DNA of 64,000 nt from contig CAYQLT010000006.1 in NCBI GenBank assembly GCA_964418425.1, positions 36,578 to 100,577 of the forward strand, read 5' to 3'. Both the position numbers and the translations under genes were made by a program. Below the pieces are notes generated by a model that saw nothing but the letters and a program-made list of their open reading frames with translations, did not search any database and had not been told where the DNA came from. Shown here piece by piece: positions 37,294 through 46,479 of the stretch. Each line of letters starts with the position of its first letter. The stretch's first letter is position 1. This DNA is from CAYQLT01 sp964418425. GTDB lineage: Bacteria; Bacillota; Limnochordia; Limnochordales; Geochordaceae.

Positions 37294-38439
37294 TCAGCTC
37301 GGACGACCTCTTTCAAGGCGAGCCCGGACGGGGTCACCTTGAGGCGGAGCCGGCGGTCTTGTGGCGCGCCACAGGAGCACGAGCGGACGCAGGGTGGCCA
37401 CGTAGAGGTCCCTGGTGGCCAGGTCGTCCAGCAGCCAGGCCCATCGACCCGCCGCCTTGGGGTCGGTGAGGTAAAGGGCCGCCAGGCCTCCCACCACCAT
37501 CCGGTGAAACGGCCCGCCGGTCAGCCCTGCCGCCAAGACCCGGCTTTTCTCGAACAGCCTTACGATCCGTCCAGCCGCTCGGTCGCGACCCCTGTAGCAG
37601 GCGACGAAGTTGAGCTCCCGGGCGCCAGCGTCCTCCTCTTCGTCGATGAGGTAATCCAGCAGGATGTGCAGGGCGCAGATCCACGGGAAGTAAGCCGCCT
37701 CCACGCTCTCCAGCGCGAGGCTGTCGCCGCCGGGGTGGGTGGCCTGGGCCGTCAGCGCCAGGATCGCCAGGGTCGAGCCGCAGGCCGCGGCCAGTTCCCA
37801 CCACGCCAGACCCCCGCATTCCGGGGCGGCCTTCTGGGCCCACCGGGAAAGGGAGCGGCGGCGGGTCCCCGGGTCGGAGTGTTTGAGGACCTGCATGCGG
37901 GCGTACAGGCTGGCAAGCCGGCGGTTTCGAGCCACCACCCGGAGGTAACCCGGCAGCTTCGCTGCCGACGCCTGGCAATCGCCCACCAGGCTTCGCCAGT
38001 ACCCTCCGTCCTCCAGCCGAAGCGCGCCCGGGCGTGTCCACGGGTCCACGGCCCAGAGCATGGCCTGGTGGATGCGCCGGCACTCCCGAAGGCTGAGGGG
38101 CGCGCCCCGGTCGGCCAGAGTGTCCAGGTAATCGCTGAGGGTTTGCAGGGCCACCGCGAAACGCACCACCCCATGGCGGGCGGCGGGATGTGCCAGGGCC
38201 CCGAAGGTGGCCGCTCCGAGGCTGTGAAACGCCTTGTGGCCGAGGCTGCCCAACGCCTGGGAACGGCATCGGGGGCAGGCGATGGCCACGGCCCTCCGGC
38301 GCCAGCCGGACAGTTCCGCCTGCGCTTGGGGTATGCAGGACAAGAGAATACGAGCCGCATAAAGCAGGCTGCCGACAGCCGGCGTCCTGTCGGGCCATGG
38401 CCGCTTAAGGCGCGTCGTTTCGAGGCTTTCCGAGACCAT
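37294..38439 (-). CDS. DUF2600/YtpB-type terpene synthase
   Basis: This 381-residue protein of the YtpB family makes tetraprenyl-beta-curcumene-type C35 terpenes (sesquarterpenes) from long prenyl diphosphates in Bacillus relatives. It has an Asp-rich SDYLDTLADRG and a second acidic site HILLDYLIDEEEDAGARELNF, which stand where class I terpene synthases bind Mg-diphosphate. Helices such as CPRCRSQALGSLGHKAFHSLGA and FEKSRVLAAGLTGGPFHRMVVGGLAALYL fit the family. ATG 38439. No squalene-hopene cyclase or prenyl synthase gene is adjacent, so the product is uncertain. Confidence 0.88.
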   Translation of the reverse strand: MVSESLETTRLKRPWPDRTPAVGSLLYAARILLSCIPQAQAELSGWRRRAVAIACPRCRSQALGSLGHKAFHSLGAATFGALAHPAARHGVVRFAVALQTLSDYLDTLADRGAPLSLRECRRIHQAMLWAVDPWTRPGALRLEDGGYWRSLVGDCQASAAKLPGYLRVVARNRRLASLYARMQVLKHSDPGTRRRSLSRWAQKAAPECGGLAWWELAAACGSTLAILALTAQATHPGGDSLALESVEAAYFPWICALHILLDYLIDEEEDAGARELNFVACYRGRDRAAGRIVRLFEKSRVLAAGLTGGPFHRMVVGGLAALYLTDPKAAGRWAWLLDDLATRDLYVATLRPLVLLWRATRPPAPPQGDPVRARLERGRPS

Positions 38440-38553
38440 GCCAGGGCCTCCGAGAAGGAACCGGGTTTGCGCCCCCTTAATCTAATCTGCCCGGGCTGTC
38501 CCTCGTAGGGCCTCCTGGGTCTGCCAGCGCGCAGTGGGTCAGGCGGGTGAACC

Positions 38554-39354
38554 ATGGCTGCAGCCATCGGGGATCCGGGCCGCCCGGAACCGGGTGGTCG
38601 TCACTGGTGGCCGGGTGCCGAGCAGGCCCATTACCTGCGCAACGAGCTCGCGGTGATCCGCGCCGCCGTGCAAATGGCCGCCGAGCAGTGCGGGTCCGAG
38701 CGGGCGCGTGAGCACCTGCGGCGGGCCCTGGCGGCCATCGAGCGTTCTTCCTCGGCCCTGCAGCAGCTTTTGGCAGGCCGGGAGGGCGAAGGCGGCTGGC
38801 CGCTGGAGCGCTTGCATCTGCCGTCATTCCTGGAGCGGGTGCTGCGAGATTTTGCCGATCTCTTCGGCCGCTTCCGCATCCAGGTCAGCCTGCAGCTGGA
38901 CCCTCGGGCGCCTGCGTGGGCCTGGGGGAGTCCCAGGCTGCTGCAGGCCGCGTTGGGCAATATCCTGGTCAACGCCGCGGAAGCCATGCCGTCAGGCGGA
39001 ACGCTGAGGGTTTTCGTGGCACCGGGGCCTCCCCCCGCACTGCCCGTCCCCGCCCTGCCAGCCCGTCGCTGGGCCTGGGTCTGTGTGGAGGACTCCGGCC
39101 CGGGGATCTCGTCGGAGGTGCTATCCACCCTGTTCCGGGCCCCCGTCTCCACCAAGCCGGGACAGGGTGCCGGCATGGGCCTGCTGGTCGCCCACGAGAC
39201 GGTAACCCGCCTGCACGGCGGTCATCTGGCGGCGCTCAACGGCCCCCATGGGGGCGCCCAGGTCTGGATGGGGATCCCCGCCCCCTTCTCCGCCGAACCA
39301 GGCGGCAAGGCGGGCGACCCCCTGGGGGCCGGCCCTGTGGACCGTCCGCCTTGA
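38554..39354 (+). CDS. Soluble histidine kinase-type protein, orphan
   Basis: This 266-residue protein has a two-helix phosphoacceptor-like region with HYLRNELAVI (His26; compare HxLRNPL) and a HATPase_c domain: N-box LLQAALGNILVNAAEAMP, G1 VEDSGPGIS, G2 GQGAGMGLLVAHETVTRLHGG. No sensor, HAMP or membrane segment precedes it and no response regulator adjoins it. The layout recalls Spo0B/KinB-type cytosolic modules. ATG 38554. A tail of ~25 Gly/Pro-rich residues follows the kinase core. Its partner is probably encoded elsewhere. Confidence 0.85.
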   Translation: MAAAIGDPGRPEPGGRHWWPGAEQAHYLRNELAVIRAAVQMAAEQCGSERAREHLRRALAAIERSSSALQQLLAGREGEGGWPLERLHLPSFLERVLRDFADLFGRFRIQVSLQLDPRAPAWAWGSPRLLQAALGNILVNAAEAMPSGGTLRVFVAPGPPPALPVPALPARRWAWVCVEDSGPGISSEVLSTLFRAPVSTKPGQGAGMGLLVAHETVTRLHGGHLAALNGPHGGAQVWMGIPAPFSAEPGGKAGDPLGAGPVDRPP

Positions 39355-39403
39355 ACGAGACCTTGGGCGCGCCTGCCGGCAGCCGCTGAGGGCCGGCCGG
39401 GGC

Positions 39404-39868
39404 TCAGGGGCCTTCGAAGGGGGGTTCCCGGGCGGCCCACCAGGCCAGGAACTCCTGCAGGGCTGCGACGGCGTGATGGACCTCATCCGGTTCGTCGGAC
39501 GAGCGCGCCCGTTCCAGGAACTCCTCGGCGTCCAGCAGGCGCACGGATCCGTCCGGCCCGACGAAGACATCTAAGACCGCATCCCGGTACACCAGGGCCC
39601 CGCTTTCCTCTGCCACCGGCGCCGCCAGATCCACGTAGACACCCCGTACTCGTCCCGCCGGATCCAGGAGCTTGAGGGCCACCACACCCCGCCCCACCCG
39701 GAAGAACTCCAGGCAGGGATCGCCGGGGTCCACGGCCACCGGCCCGCCTCGCCAGGGCCCACCCGCCCATCGAGTCGCCACGACCCGCCACTCGCCCTCG
39801 CGATGCACCAGCTGGCCCCGATACGTGATGCGCAGGCTTCCGTCCGGGCGCAGCTTGCAAATGCGCAC
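39404..39868 (-). CDS. DUF402-family protein (nucleoside di/triphosphatase-like)
   Basis: This 154-residue protein belongs to the DUF402/FomD-like fold, whose members hydrolyse nucleoside diphosphates or fluorophosphates. Diagnostic stretches are VDPGDPCLEFFRVGRGVVALKLLD, GVYVDLAAPVAEESGALVYRDAVLDVFVGPDGSVRLLDAEEF (acidic metal-binding set) and the C-terminal helix. GTG 39868 gives the usual family length; GTG 39913 is an alternative start. It is convergent with the histidine kinase gene and divergent from the CBS/ACT gene. Confidence 0.82.
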   Translation of the reverse strand: MRICKLRPDGSLRITYRGQLVHREGEWRVVATRWAGGPWRGGPVAVDPGDPCLEFFRVGRGVVALKLLDPAGRVRGVYVDLAAPVAEESGALVYRDAVLDVFVGPDGSVRLLDAEEFLERARSSDEPDEVHHAVAALQEFLAWWAAREPPFEGP

Positions 39869-40060
39869 ATCCCCCAACTCGCCCGTCTGCCGCCCACCCC
39901 CTCCTTGAACCACCCTGCCTTTGTCGCCGGCGTCGTGGCGGGTCTTGCGGAAGGGCCGGTTGGCGCTCGTGGCCAATTTTACACCGGACATGCCGGACCG
40001 GGGTGGACGGGACCCGCCGGGCGGGTGCCGACGCCGCTGGCCGGGAGAGGAGGGGCCTGC

Positions 40061-40720
40061 TTGCGGGTCCGAGACAAGATGACGCCGAACCCCATAACCG
40101 TACCGCCCACCGCCCCCGTGGCCGAGGCGCTGCGCACCATGCAGGGGCGCAAGATCCGTCGGCTGCCCGTGGTGCAGCACGGCAGGCTGATCGGGATCGT
40201 GACGCTCCTGGACCTGATGCGCGTATCCGCCTCGCCCGCGACGACCCTGAGCATTTACGAGCTTCGCTACCTCCTGGACAAGCTGACGGTGCAGGAAGCC
40301 ATGACACGCCAGGTGATCACCATCTCGCCGGACGCTCCCATCGAGCAAGCCGCCCTGCTCATGCGCGAACACAAGATCGGCGGCCTGCCCGTGGTGCAGG
40401 ATGACACCCTGGTGGGCATCATCACCGAGACCGATATCTTCGACGCCCTGGTGGACCTTTTGGGCGTGCGAAAGCCGGGGCAGCGGCTGGAGGTGGACTG
40501 CGAAGACCGGCCGGGAAGTCTGGCCCGTATCGCCTCCATCTTCGCCTCCCACGGGCTCAACATCCTCAGCGTGGTGAGCACGCCGGCGCCGCCGGGACAG
40601 GCGCACCTGGTCTTCCGCATCCAGGGAGAGGGTGCCGAGGCCGCACGGCTGGCCCTGGAGCAAGAAGGGTGCCGGGTTACGATGGGACCCCATGGCCCCA
40701 ACGAGAGGTCTGCGGCCTGA
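40061..40720 (+). CDS. CBS-domain pair plus ACT domain protein (AcuB-like)
   Basis: This 219-residue regulator-type protein has two CBS motifs (~aa 5-60: MTPNPITVPPTAPVAEALRTM, RRLPVVQHGRLIGIVTLLDL; ~75-135: AMTRQVITISPDAPIEQAALLM, GGLPVVQDDTLVGIITETDIF), then an ACT domain (~145-215: VDCEDRPGSLARIASIFASHGLNILSV). CBS pairs bind adenine nucleotides and ACT domains small ligands, the AcuB layout. TTG 40061 follows AGGAGGGG at five bases. It is immediately upstream of the Lhr helicase gene (7 nt). Confidence 0.9.
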   Translation: MRVRDKMTPNPITVPPTAPVAEALRTMQGRKIRRLPVVQHGRLIGIVTLLDLMRVSASPATTLSIYELRYLLDKLTVQEAMTRQVITISPDAPIEQAALLMREHKIGGLPVVQDDTLVGIITETDIFDALVDLLGVRKPGQRLEVDCEDRPGSLARIASIFASHGLNILSVVSTPAPPGQAHLVFRIQGEGAEAARLALEQEGCRVTMGPHGPNERSAA

Positions 40721-40727
40721 GCCCACC

Positions 40728-43700
40728 ATGGCGGCTCCGGACGGCGCCGCGAGGGATCCCCTGCAAGCCTTCGGGCCGGCGGTGCAGGCGTGGTTTCGAC
40801 GGCGCTTCGGGCAGCCCACCCCGGCGCAGGAACAGGCCTGGCCCGCCATCCGTTCCGGGCATGACACGCTGGTGCTGGCCCCCACCGGCTCGGGCAAAAC
40901 CCTGGCCGCCTTCCTGGTCAGCGTGGACGAGCTGGCCCGGGAGCTGGCCTCGGACGGCGGCGCCGGGACGTCGGGACGTCCCCACACGCTGTACGTCTCC
41001 CCCCTGAGGGCTTTAGGCCACGACATCCACCGTGCCCTGGAAGAACCGCTGCAGGAGCTGGAGCAGCTGGCCTGCGAGACGGGCATCCCCTGGCCCTCCA
41101 TCGAGGTGGCCATCCGAACCGGGGACACGCCGGCAGCGCGGCGCCGGGCCATGGCCCGGCCCCATATCCTCATCACCACCCCCGAATCGCTCTTTCTCAT
41201 GCTGGTGTCACCAGCCATGCGGCCGGCCCTGGCAGGGGTTCGGCGGATCATCGTGGACGAACTCCACGCGCTGGCCCCGACCAAGCGGGGCGCTCATTTG
41301 GCTCTCTCCCTGGAGCTGCTCGAACACCTGGCCGGTCGCCCCATCCAGCGCGTCGGGCTATCGGCCACCCAGCGGCCCCTCTCCGTGATGGCGGCCTTCC
41401 TGGCCGGACGGCGGGCGGATCGCGTGGGGGTGGTGGACGCTGGCGCCCGCCGGGCCATGGATCTGCACGTGGCCTGTCCCGACGAAGCCTCTTCGGCCCA
41501 GGCGGGGGAAGGCTCCTGGGATGCTCTCGCCCGGCAGCTGTGGGGGTGGGTGGCCACCCAACGCTCCACCCTCATCTTCGTTCACAACCGCCGCCAGGCG
41601 GAACGGCTCACCCAGGCCCTCAACGAGGCGGCCGGCCACCGGGTGGCCGCAACGCACCACGGAAGTCTGGGCAAGGCGGCCCGGCTGGCGGTGGAGCGCG
41701 CCCTCAAGGCGGGCGAGCTGCGGGCGGTGGTAGCGACCGCCTCCCTGGAGCTGGGCATCGACGTGGGTTACGTGGACCTGGTCATCCACGTCGGGTCGCC
41801 GGGTCGCGTCTCGACCGGCTTGCAGCGCGTGGGGCGCTCCGGACACGCTCTGGCCGCCACCAGCCAGGGCCGCATCCTGGCCCGCCATCCGTCGGACCTG
41901 GTGGAGGCGGCAGCCGTGACCGGGGCCATGCGCGCCTTTGACATCGAGCCTTGCTCCCTGCCGTGCGCCCCCATGGACGTTCTGGCCCAGCACGTGGTGG
42001 CCGCAGGGCTCATCCGCGCCTGGTCCGAGCAGGAGTTCCTGGAGGTGGCCCGGCGGGCTTCGAGTTTCGCCGGTATTTCCCGGGAAATCCTCCGGCGGGT
42101 GCTGGCGCTTTTGGCGGTGCGCCCGGGAGAGGGCCCGCCCGGCCTGCGCCTGCGGCCGCGCATCCAGTGGGACCGCGACAACGGCCGCTTCCAGAGCCTT
42201 CCGGAGGCCAGAGCGCTCCTTTACGCCGGCGCGGGCACCATCCCGGACCGGGGAACCTACCCGGTGGTGCTGGCAGGCGCAGGCGTCAAGCTGGGGGAGC
42301 TCGACGAGGAGTTCGTCTACGAGACCCGCAGGGGCGAAGTCTTCTGGCTGGGCACGGCGGCCTGGCGGGTGGAGCAGATCCGGCCCGACCGGGTGGTCGT
42401 CAGCCCGGCTCCTCCGGGCCCGGCCAAGCTCCCTTTCTGGCGAGGCGACGCGCCCGGCCGCAGTCTCCATGTGGGAAGGCTGGTGGCCCAATTCCTGGAG
42501 CAGGCGGCAGGGCGTCTGGACGATGAGCGGGCCTTCAGCCGCTGGGCCCAGGAGACCTACCGGCTTGACGAAGCGGCATCGGCGTACCTGTATCGCCACC
42601 TGAGCCAGCAGCGCGCGGCCTGCGGCCAGCTGCCCGGGTCCACCTGCGTGGTGGTGGAGGAGTTTCAAGACGAAGCCGCAGACCGCCGCATCGCCGTCCA
42701 CTCCCCCTGGGGCGCTCCGGTGAACCGAGCCTGGGCCCTGGCCATGGTGAGTTGGGCCCGCGAGCAACTGGGGCTGGAGCCGGACGTCATGGCCTGCGAC
42801 GATGGAATCCTGCTGCGACTGCCCGCGGAGGCGACCGCGCAGGCGGTGCCGCTGGTCTTGCTGGAGGGACGCTCTCCGGCCGACCTGGTTCGACGCCTGC
42901 TGCCCGGCACGCCCCTGTTTGCGCAACGCTTTCGCGAGGCGGCCGCCCGGGCCCTCCTGCTGCCTCGCCCGACACCCGGCCGGCGCTTGCCGCTGTGGCA
43001 GCAGCGCCTGCGTGCGGGAGACCTCCTGCTGGCCGCCTCGCAGCAGGGCCCCCATGGGCCCCTGGGGGTACTCCTGCAGGAGGCGAGTCGGGAGCTGGAG
43101 GAACAGGACCTGGATCTGAAAACCCTGGATGAGCTGGTGGCGGGCCTGCGTGAAGGCCGCGTCGCGTGCCACCCGGTAAAGACCCGGCTCCCCTCCCCCT
43201 TTGCCCGCCAGCTCCTCTTCCACTTCACCGCCGCATTCCTGTACGAGCCCGACGCGCCCAAAGCCGAGCGACGGGCCGCGCTGCAGATGGGCAACCTGGA
43301 TGACGTCTTGCGGGAGGCGGCACGCAACGGAAGCCTCGGCACGCTTTTGGACCCGCGCGCCGTGGAGGAGGTAACCAGGCAGAGGCGACGGCCGCCATGG
43401 ATGGGCCCTCACGGGCCGCGCTCGCGCACCGAACTGGAGCAGTGGCTGAGCTTTTGCGCAGACCTGAATATGGAGGACCTGGAAGCCCTGGGGCCGTCTC
43501 AGGCCCCGCAAGTGCGCCAGTGGTTGGATCAGCTGGAGCAGGCCGGTCAGGCGGTCCGGCTATCGGCGCCGGGGGAGGAGGGCGAAGCTGCCCGACGGCC
43601 CCTCTGGGTGGCCGCCTCTGCAGTGCCGCTGTACCGCCTGGCGCTGAAGACGGCGGATCCTTGCGGGCACGGCGGGGCGGTGGATCCGGAGCAGGCCGAG

Positions 43701-45227
43701 GCGGTGGCCGCGATGCTGCAGCGGCGAGCCGAGGCATGGGGGATGTTCGGCGAGGAAGAGATCCGGGCCCGCTACGGCCTGTCGCCCGCTGTTGCCGGCG
43801 CCGCCATAGCCCTTCTCGAAAGCCAGGGGGTGCTTTTGCCGGCCGAGCTGCAACCCGGGGCGGGACGCCGGTATCTGACCCTGGAAGCCGCCAGGGAGAT
43901 GCGGCGCCGGAGCATGGCCGCCGCCCGCCGCCAGACGGAGCCGGTGTCGCAAGCCGCGTTCGCCCGCTTCCTCGCCCGCCACCATGGGATCGGAGAAGCG
44001 CTCGTCCATGGGCCCCATGACCCCAAGAGCGCCGAGCGTACCGAGCGGTTGATCCGTCAGCTGGCGGGCCTGTACGTGCAAGGCCGCCTTCTCCCTGTCG
44101 TGGCAGCGGCCCGATTCGGCCCCAACGGCCGGCTGTTTTTGGCTCAGGCTCTCGCCTCCGGCAGGATCGGGTGGGTTGCCAGGCCCGCCTGGGGCGGGGG
44201 GCCGGCCGCACCTGCGTGTACCCTTCTGGCGCGCGATCAGGGACCCTGGGTGGCTCTGGCCGCCCGCGCCTGGCTGCCCGGCGGTCGGAGCGCCCCCGAA
44301 CTGTCGCCCGGCGAGAAGGCCGTCGCCTCGCTTCTGGCTTGCGGCGGCAGCTGGTTCGCCTGGGAGGTGGCCCGCCGCCTGGGGATGGAAGAGGGGGCTG
44401 CTCGCGAAGCCCTGCTGGCTCTGTTCCGCAAGGGCCTTTGCGCCTGCGAGGACCCTGACGTGGTGGCCGAGGAGCTGACGCGCCGTCGCAGCCCCGCAAG
44501 CCTTCGTCCCCGGGCCATCCGGCAGCGCCTGGCCCTCCTGGCGCGGCCGGTGCGGTTCTGGTGGGTTGGGCATGGGACGGACGATCCCGAGGCAGCGGGC
44601 GAGGCGCTCCCCGACGTCCCCCAGGACCCGGCGCAGGCATGGGCTCGCCTGCTGCTGGAGCGCTACGGTCTGGTCGCCCCGCCGTGCCTGGCGGCCGACG
44701 GCTGCCCCCTGCCCTGGGCCGAGGTGGCGGGGGCCTGCCGCCGCCTGGAGGCCGCCGGCCGGCTGCTGTCGGGTTACTTCGTCCAGGGGCTGGGCGGGCT
44801 GCAGTTCGCCCTGCCGGATACCCTCCACGCCCTGCGGGAGCAGGCGGCCCGGGAGCCCGCCGACGACTGGCGGGCGCTGGCCCTGCAGGACCCCGCCAAC
44901 CCCTGGGGTCGGCTCCTCGACCCGCCCGGATGGTGGCCGGCGGGCAGCTCGGGGCTGGTCGCTTGCATGGCGGGCCGGCCCGTCATGGTGCTGCAGGTGG
45001 GAGCCGGCACCCTCTGGCACGACCCGCAGGCGGCCCCGGCGGCCCTTCGCGCCGCGCTCTTGGCCATCCTCGACCTGGCCAAAGCCGCCTGGCCCGGGCG
45101 CCGGCTTGTCCTGCGCTACCTGCAGGGCTCACCCGTCGGTGCCACCGAGCCGTTGGCTGCCCTGGCCATGGAGGCCGGTTTCGTCCGCGGGCCGCGGACC
45201 CTGGAGCACTGGCTGGCCTCCGCCTGA
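40728..45227 (+). CDS. Lhr-type large superfamily 2 helicase
   Basis: This 1499-residue ATP-dependent helicase is implicated in DNA repair. Residues ~20-430 are the SF2 core: PTPAQEQAWPAI (Q motif), APTGSGKTLAAFL (I), DELHALAPTKRGAHLALSLELL (II, DELH), GLSATQRP (III), ATASLELGIDVGYVDLVIH and LQRVGRSGHAL (V/VI). Residues ~430-850 are the Lhr winged-helix/beta-barrel core. The remaining ~650 residues are the Lhr C-terminal extension (HTH_42-like repeats), for example FARFLARHHGIGEALVHG and VASLLACGGSWFAWEVARRLGMEEG. The length matches bacterial 'long' Lhr. The start is uncertain (ATG 40692 or 40728). The 3' end overlaps the convergent pterin dehydratase by 99 nt. Confidence 0.94.
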   Translation: MAAPDGAARDPLQAFGPAVQAWFRRRFGQPTPAQEQAWPAIRSGHDTLVLAPTGSGKTLAAFLVSVDELARELASDGGAGTSGRPHTLYVSPLRALGHDIHRALEEPLQELEQLACETGIPWPSIEVAIRTGDTPAARRRAMARPHILITTPESLFLMLVSPAMRPALAGVRRIIVDELHALAPTKRGAHLALSLELLEHLAGRPIQRVGLSATQRPLSVMAAFLAGRRADRVGVVDAGARRAMDLHVACPDEASSAQAGEGSWDALARQLWGWVATQRSTLIFVHNRRQAERLTQALNEAAGHRVAATHHGSLGKAARLAVERALKAGELRAVVATASLELGIDVGYVDLVIHVGSPGRVSTGLQRVGRSGHALAATSQGRILARHPSDLVEAAAVTGAMRAFDIEPCSLPCAPMDVLAQHVVAAGLIRAWSEQEFLEVARRASSFAGISREILRRVLALLAVRPGEGPPGLRLRPRIQWDRDNGRFQSLPEARALLYAGAGTIPDRGTYPVVLAGAGVKLGELDEEFVYETRRGEVFWLGTAAWRVEQIRPDRVVVSPAPPGPAKLPFWRGDAPGRSLHVGRLVAQFLEQAAGRLDDERAFSRWAQETYRLDEAASAYLYRHLSQQRAACGQLPGSTCVVVEEFQDEAADRRIAVHSPWGAPVNRAWALAMVSWAREQLGLEPDVMACDDGILLRLPAEATAQAVPLVLLEGRSPADLVRRLLPGTPLFAQRFREAAARALLLPRPTPGRRLPLWQQRLRAGDLLLAASQQGPHGPLGVLLQEASRELEEQDLDLKTLDELVAGLREGRVACHPVKTRLPSPFARQLLFHFTAAFLYEPDAPKAERRAALQMGNLDDVLREAARNGSLGTLLDPRAVEEVTRQRRRPPWMGPHGPRSRTELEQWLSFCADLNMEDLEALGPSQAPQVRQWLDQLEQAGQAVRLSAPGEEGEAARRPLWVAASAVPLYRLALKTADPCGHGGAVDPEQAEAVAAMLQRRAEAWGMFGEEEIRARYGLSPAVAGAAIALLESQGVLLPAELQPGAGRRYLTLEAAREMRRRSMAAARRQTEPVSQAAFARFLARHHGIGEALVHGPHDPKSAERTERLIRQLAGLYVQGRLLPVVAAARFGPNGRLFLAQALASGRIGWVARPAWGGGPAAPACTLLARDQGPWVALAARAWLPGGRSAPELSPGEKAVASLLACGGSWFAWEVARRLGMEEGAAREALLALFRKGLCACEDPDVVAEELTRRRSPASLRPRAIRQRLALLARPVRFWWVGHGTDDPEAAGEALPDVPQDPAQAWARLLLERYGLVAPPCLAADGCPLPWAEVAGACRRLEAAGRLLSGYFVQGLGGLQFALPDTLHALREQAAREPADDWRALALQDPANPWGRLLDPPGWWPAGSSGLVACMAGRPVMVLQVGAGTLWHDPQAAPAALRAALLAILDLAKAAWPGRRLVLRYLQGSPVGATEPLAALAMEAGFVRGPRTLEHWLASA

Positions 45228-45584
45228 GCCTGCGGCTTCGCCTGCCGCGGGCGCCATCAAGCCGGCCGCCAGCTCGTCGGCCCGCCGTGCCAGGACTACG
45301 TCCAGTTGGGTCACCCCGCCCGCGCTGTGAGTGGAAAGCTCCAGGGTCACTCTTCGGAAACGTATCCACATGTCGGGATGGTGATTGAGCTCTTCGGCCA
45401 CCTCCGCCACCCGATCGGCGAAGCGCACGCCGTCCATGTACTTGGGGAACGCGAAGGTCTTCACCAGCCGGGCACCTTCATATCGCCATCCCGGCAGGCC
45501 CGCAAGCTCGGCTTTCAGCTCCTGCTCCGAGAGAAGCCGCCGCGTGATGGCCGCCACCTCCTCTCGGTTGCCGCGCGCAGCCAC
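45129..45584 (-). CDS. Pterin-4a-carbinolamine dehydratase
   Basis: This 151-residue enzyme dehydrates 4a-hydroxytetrahydrobiopterin and also belongs to a folate-repair/DCoH family. It has the core LLSEQELKAELAGLPGWRYEG, LVKTFAFPKYMDGVRFADRVAEVAEELNHHPDMWIRFRRVTLELSTHSAGGVTQLDV, including the catalytic HHP. The last ~45 residues are a Gly/Pro-rich tail read across the end of the Lhr gene; the enzyme fold ends near ARRADELAAGL. GTG 45584 lies 10 nt after the SDR stop. There is no aromatic amino acid hydroxylase nearby, so a pterin or molybdopterin role is possible. Confidence 0.92.
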   Translation of the reverse strand: MAARGNREEVAAITRRLLSEQELKAELAGLPGWRYEGARLVKTFAFPKYMDGVRFADRVAEVAEELNHHPDMWIRFRRVTLELSTHSAGGVTQLDVVLARRADELAAGLMAPAAGEAAGSGGGQPVLQGPRPADETGLHGQGSQRLGGTDG

Positions 45585-45594
45585 TCGCCGGTGG

Positions 45595-46410
45595 CTACCA
45601 CAGAGTGCGCAGCAGGCCGCCGTCCACGGTCCAGGCCGCGCCGGTCACGTAGGCGGCGGCGTCCGACGACAGAAAGGCGATGACCCGCCCCAGCTCATCG
45701 GGGTGACCGTACCGTCGCAGCGGGATGGAGGCGCTGTGGCGGGCTGCCACCTGCTCGGGCGTCGTCCCCTCCTTCTGGGCCCGCAGCCGGTCCAGGTGGC
45801 GCACCCGCTCGGTGTCAAAGCGGCCCTGCACGATCACGTTCACCCGGATCCCCTCGGGCCCCAGTTCCTCGGCCAGGGTCTTGCACAGCCCGGCCACCGC
45901 CGCCCGCATGGCATTGCTCAGCACCAGCCCCGCGATGGGTTCCTTGAGGCTGTATGAGGTCACCGCCACGATGCTGCCCCCGCGCCCCGTGCGTCGCATG
46001 AGCGGAACCGCTCCCCGTACCATCCGCACCACGCTCATGACCAGCAGATCGAACGCGCTGTACCAGTCCGCATCCTCCATATCGAAAAAGCCCCCGGCCC
46101 GAGGCCCCCCCGCATTGGTGACCAGAACGTCCAGCCGGCCGTAGTGTCGTTCGATCTGCTCCAGGAACGCTCCCACAGAGTCGGGCTTCGCCACATCGGC
46201 GGCGACGGCCAACACCTCGGCCCCGGTATCCTCTCGGATGCGGCGAGCAGCCGCCTGGATAGCGTCCGCCCTCCTGGAGCAGATGGCCAGCGAAGCTCCC
46301 TCTGCCGCCAGGGCCCGGGCCGCCGCAAGACCCAGACCCTCCGAAGCGGCCGCCACGGCCGCCACCCGTCCCTTGAGTCCCAGATCCACCGTCCCGCTCG
46401 CCCCCTTCAC
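45595..46410 (-). CDS. SDR-family protein lacking the canonical YxxxK
   Basis: This 271-residue Rossmann SDR has a cofactor loop AAASEGLG in place of TGxxxGIG, VTNAGGPRAG and GGSIVAVTSYSLKEP, then LVLSNAMRAAVAGLCKTLAEEL at the place where YxxxK should be. The C-terminus VTGAAWTVDGG is normal. This matches an SDR subgroup with LSNxxR in place of YxxxK; catalysis must differ or be absent. ATG 46410. It precedes the pterin dehydratase by 10 nt, so the pair is probably co-transcribed. Confidence 0.88.
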   Translation of the reverse strand: MKGASGTVDLGLKGRVAAVAAASEGLGLAAARALAAEGASLAICSRRADAIQAAARRIREDTGAEVLAVAADVAKPDSVGAFLEQIERHYGRLDVLVTNAGGPRAGGFFDMEDADWYSAFDLLVMSVVRMVRGAVPLMRRTGRGGSIVAVTSYSLKEPIAGLVLSNAMRAAVAGLCKTLAEELGPEGIRVNVIVQGRFDTERVRHLDRLRAQKEGTTPEQVAARHSASIPLRRYGHPDELGRVIAFLSSDAAAYVTGAAWTVDGGLLRTLW

Positions 46411-46479
46411 GCCTCTGACGGGCCGCTCTCGCGCGCACCGTCACACTGGCGGGGTATTCGCCCACCGGGACCGCTTCCC

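Noticed and set aside
41358..43511. 717-codon minus-strand open frame across the Lhr gene
   Set aside because: It is a GC-driven shadow of the helicase: it has no recognisable domain, and the plus-strand frame has full SF2 and Lhr motifs.
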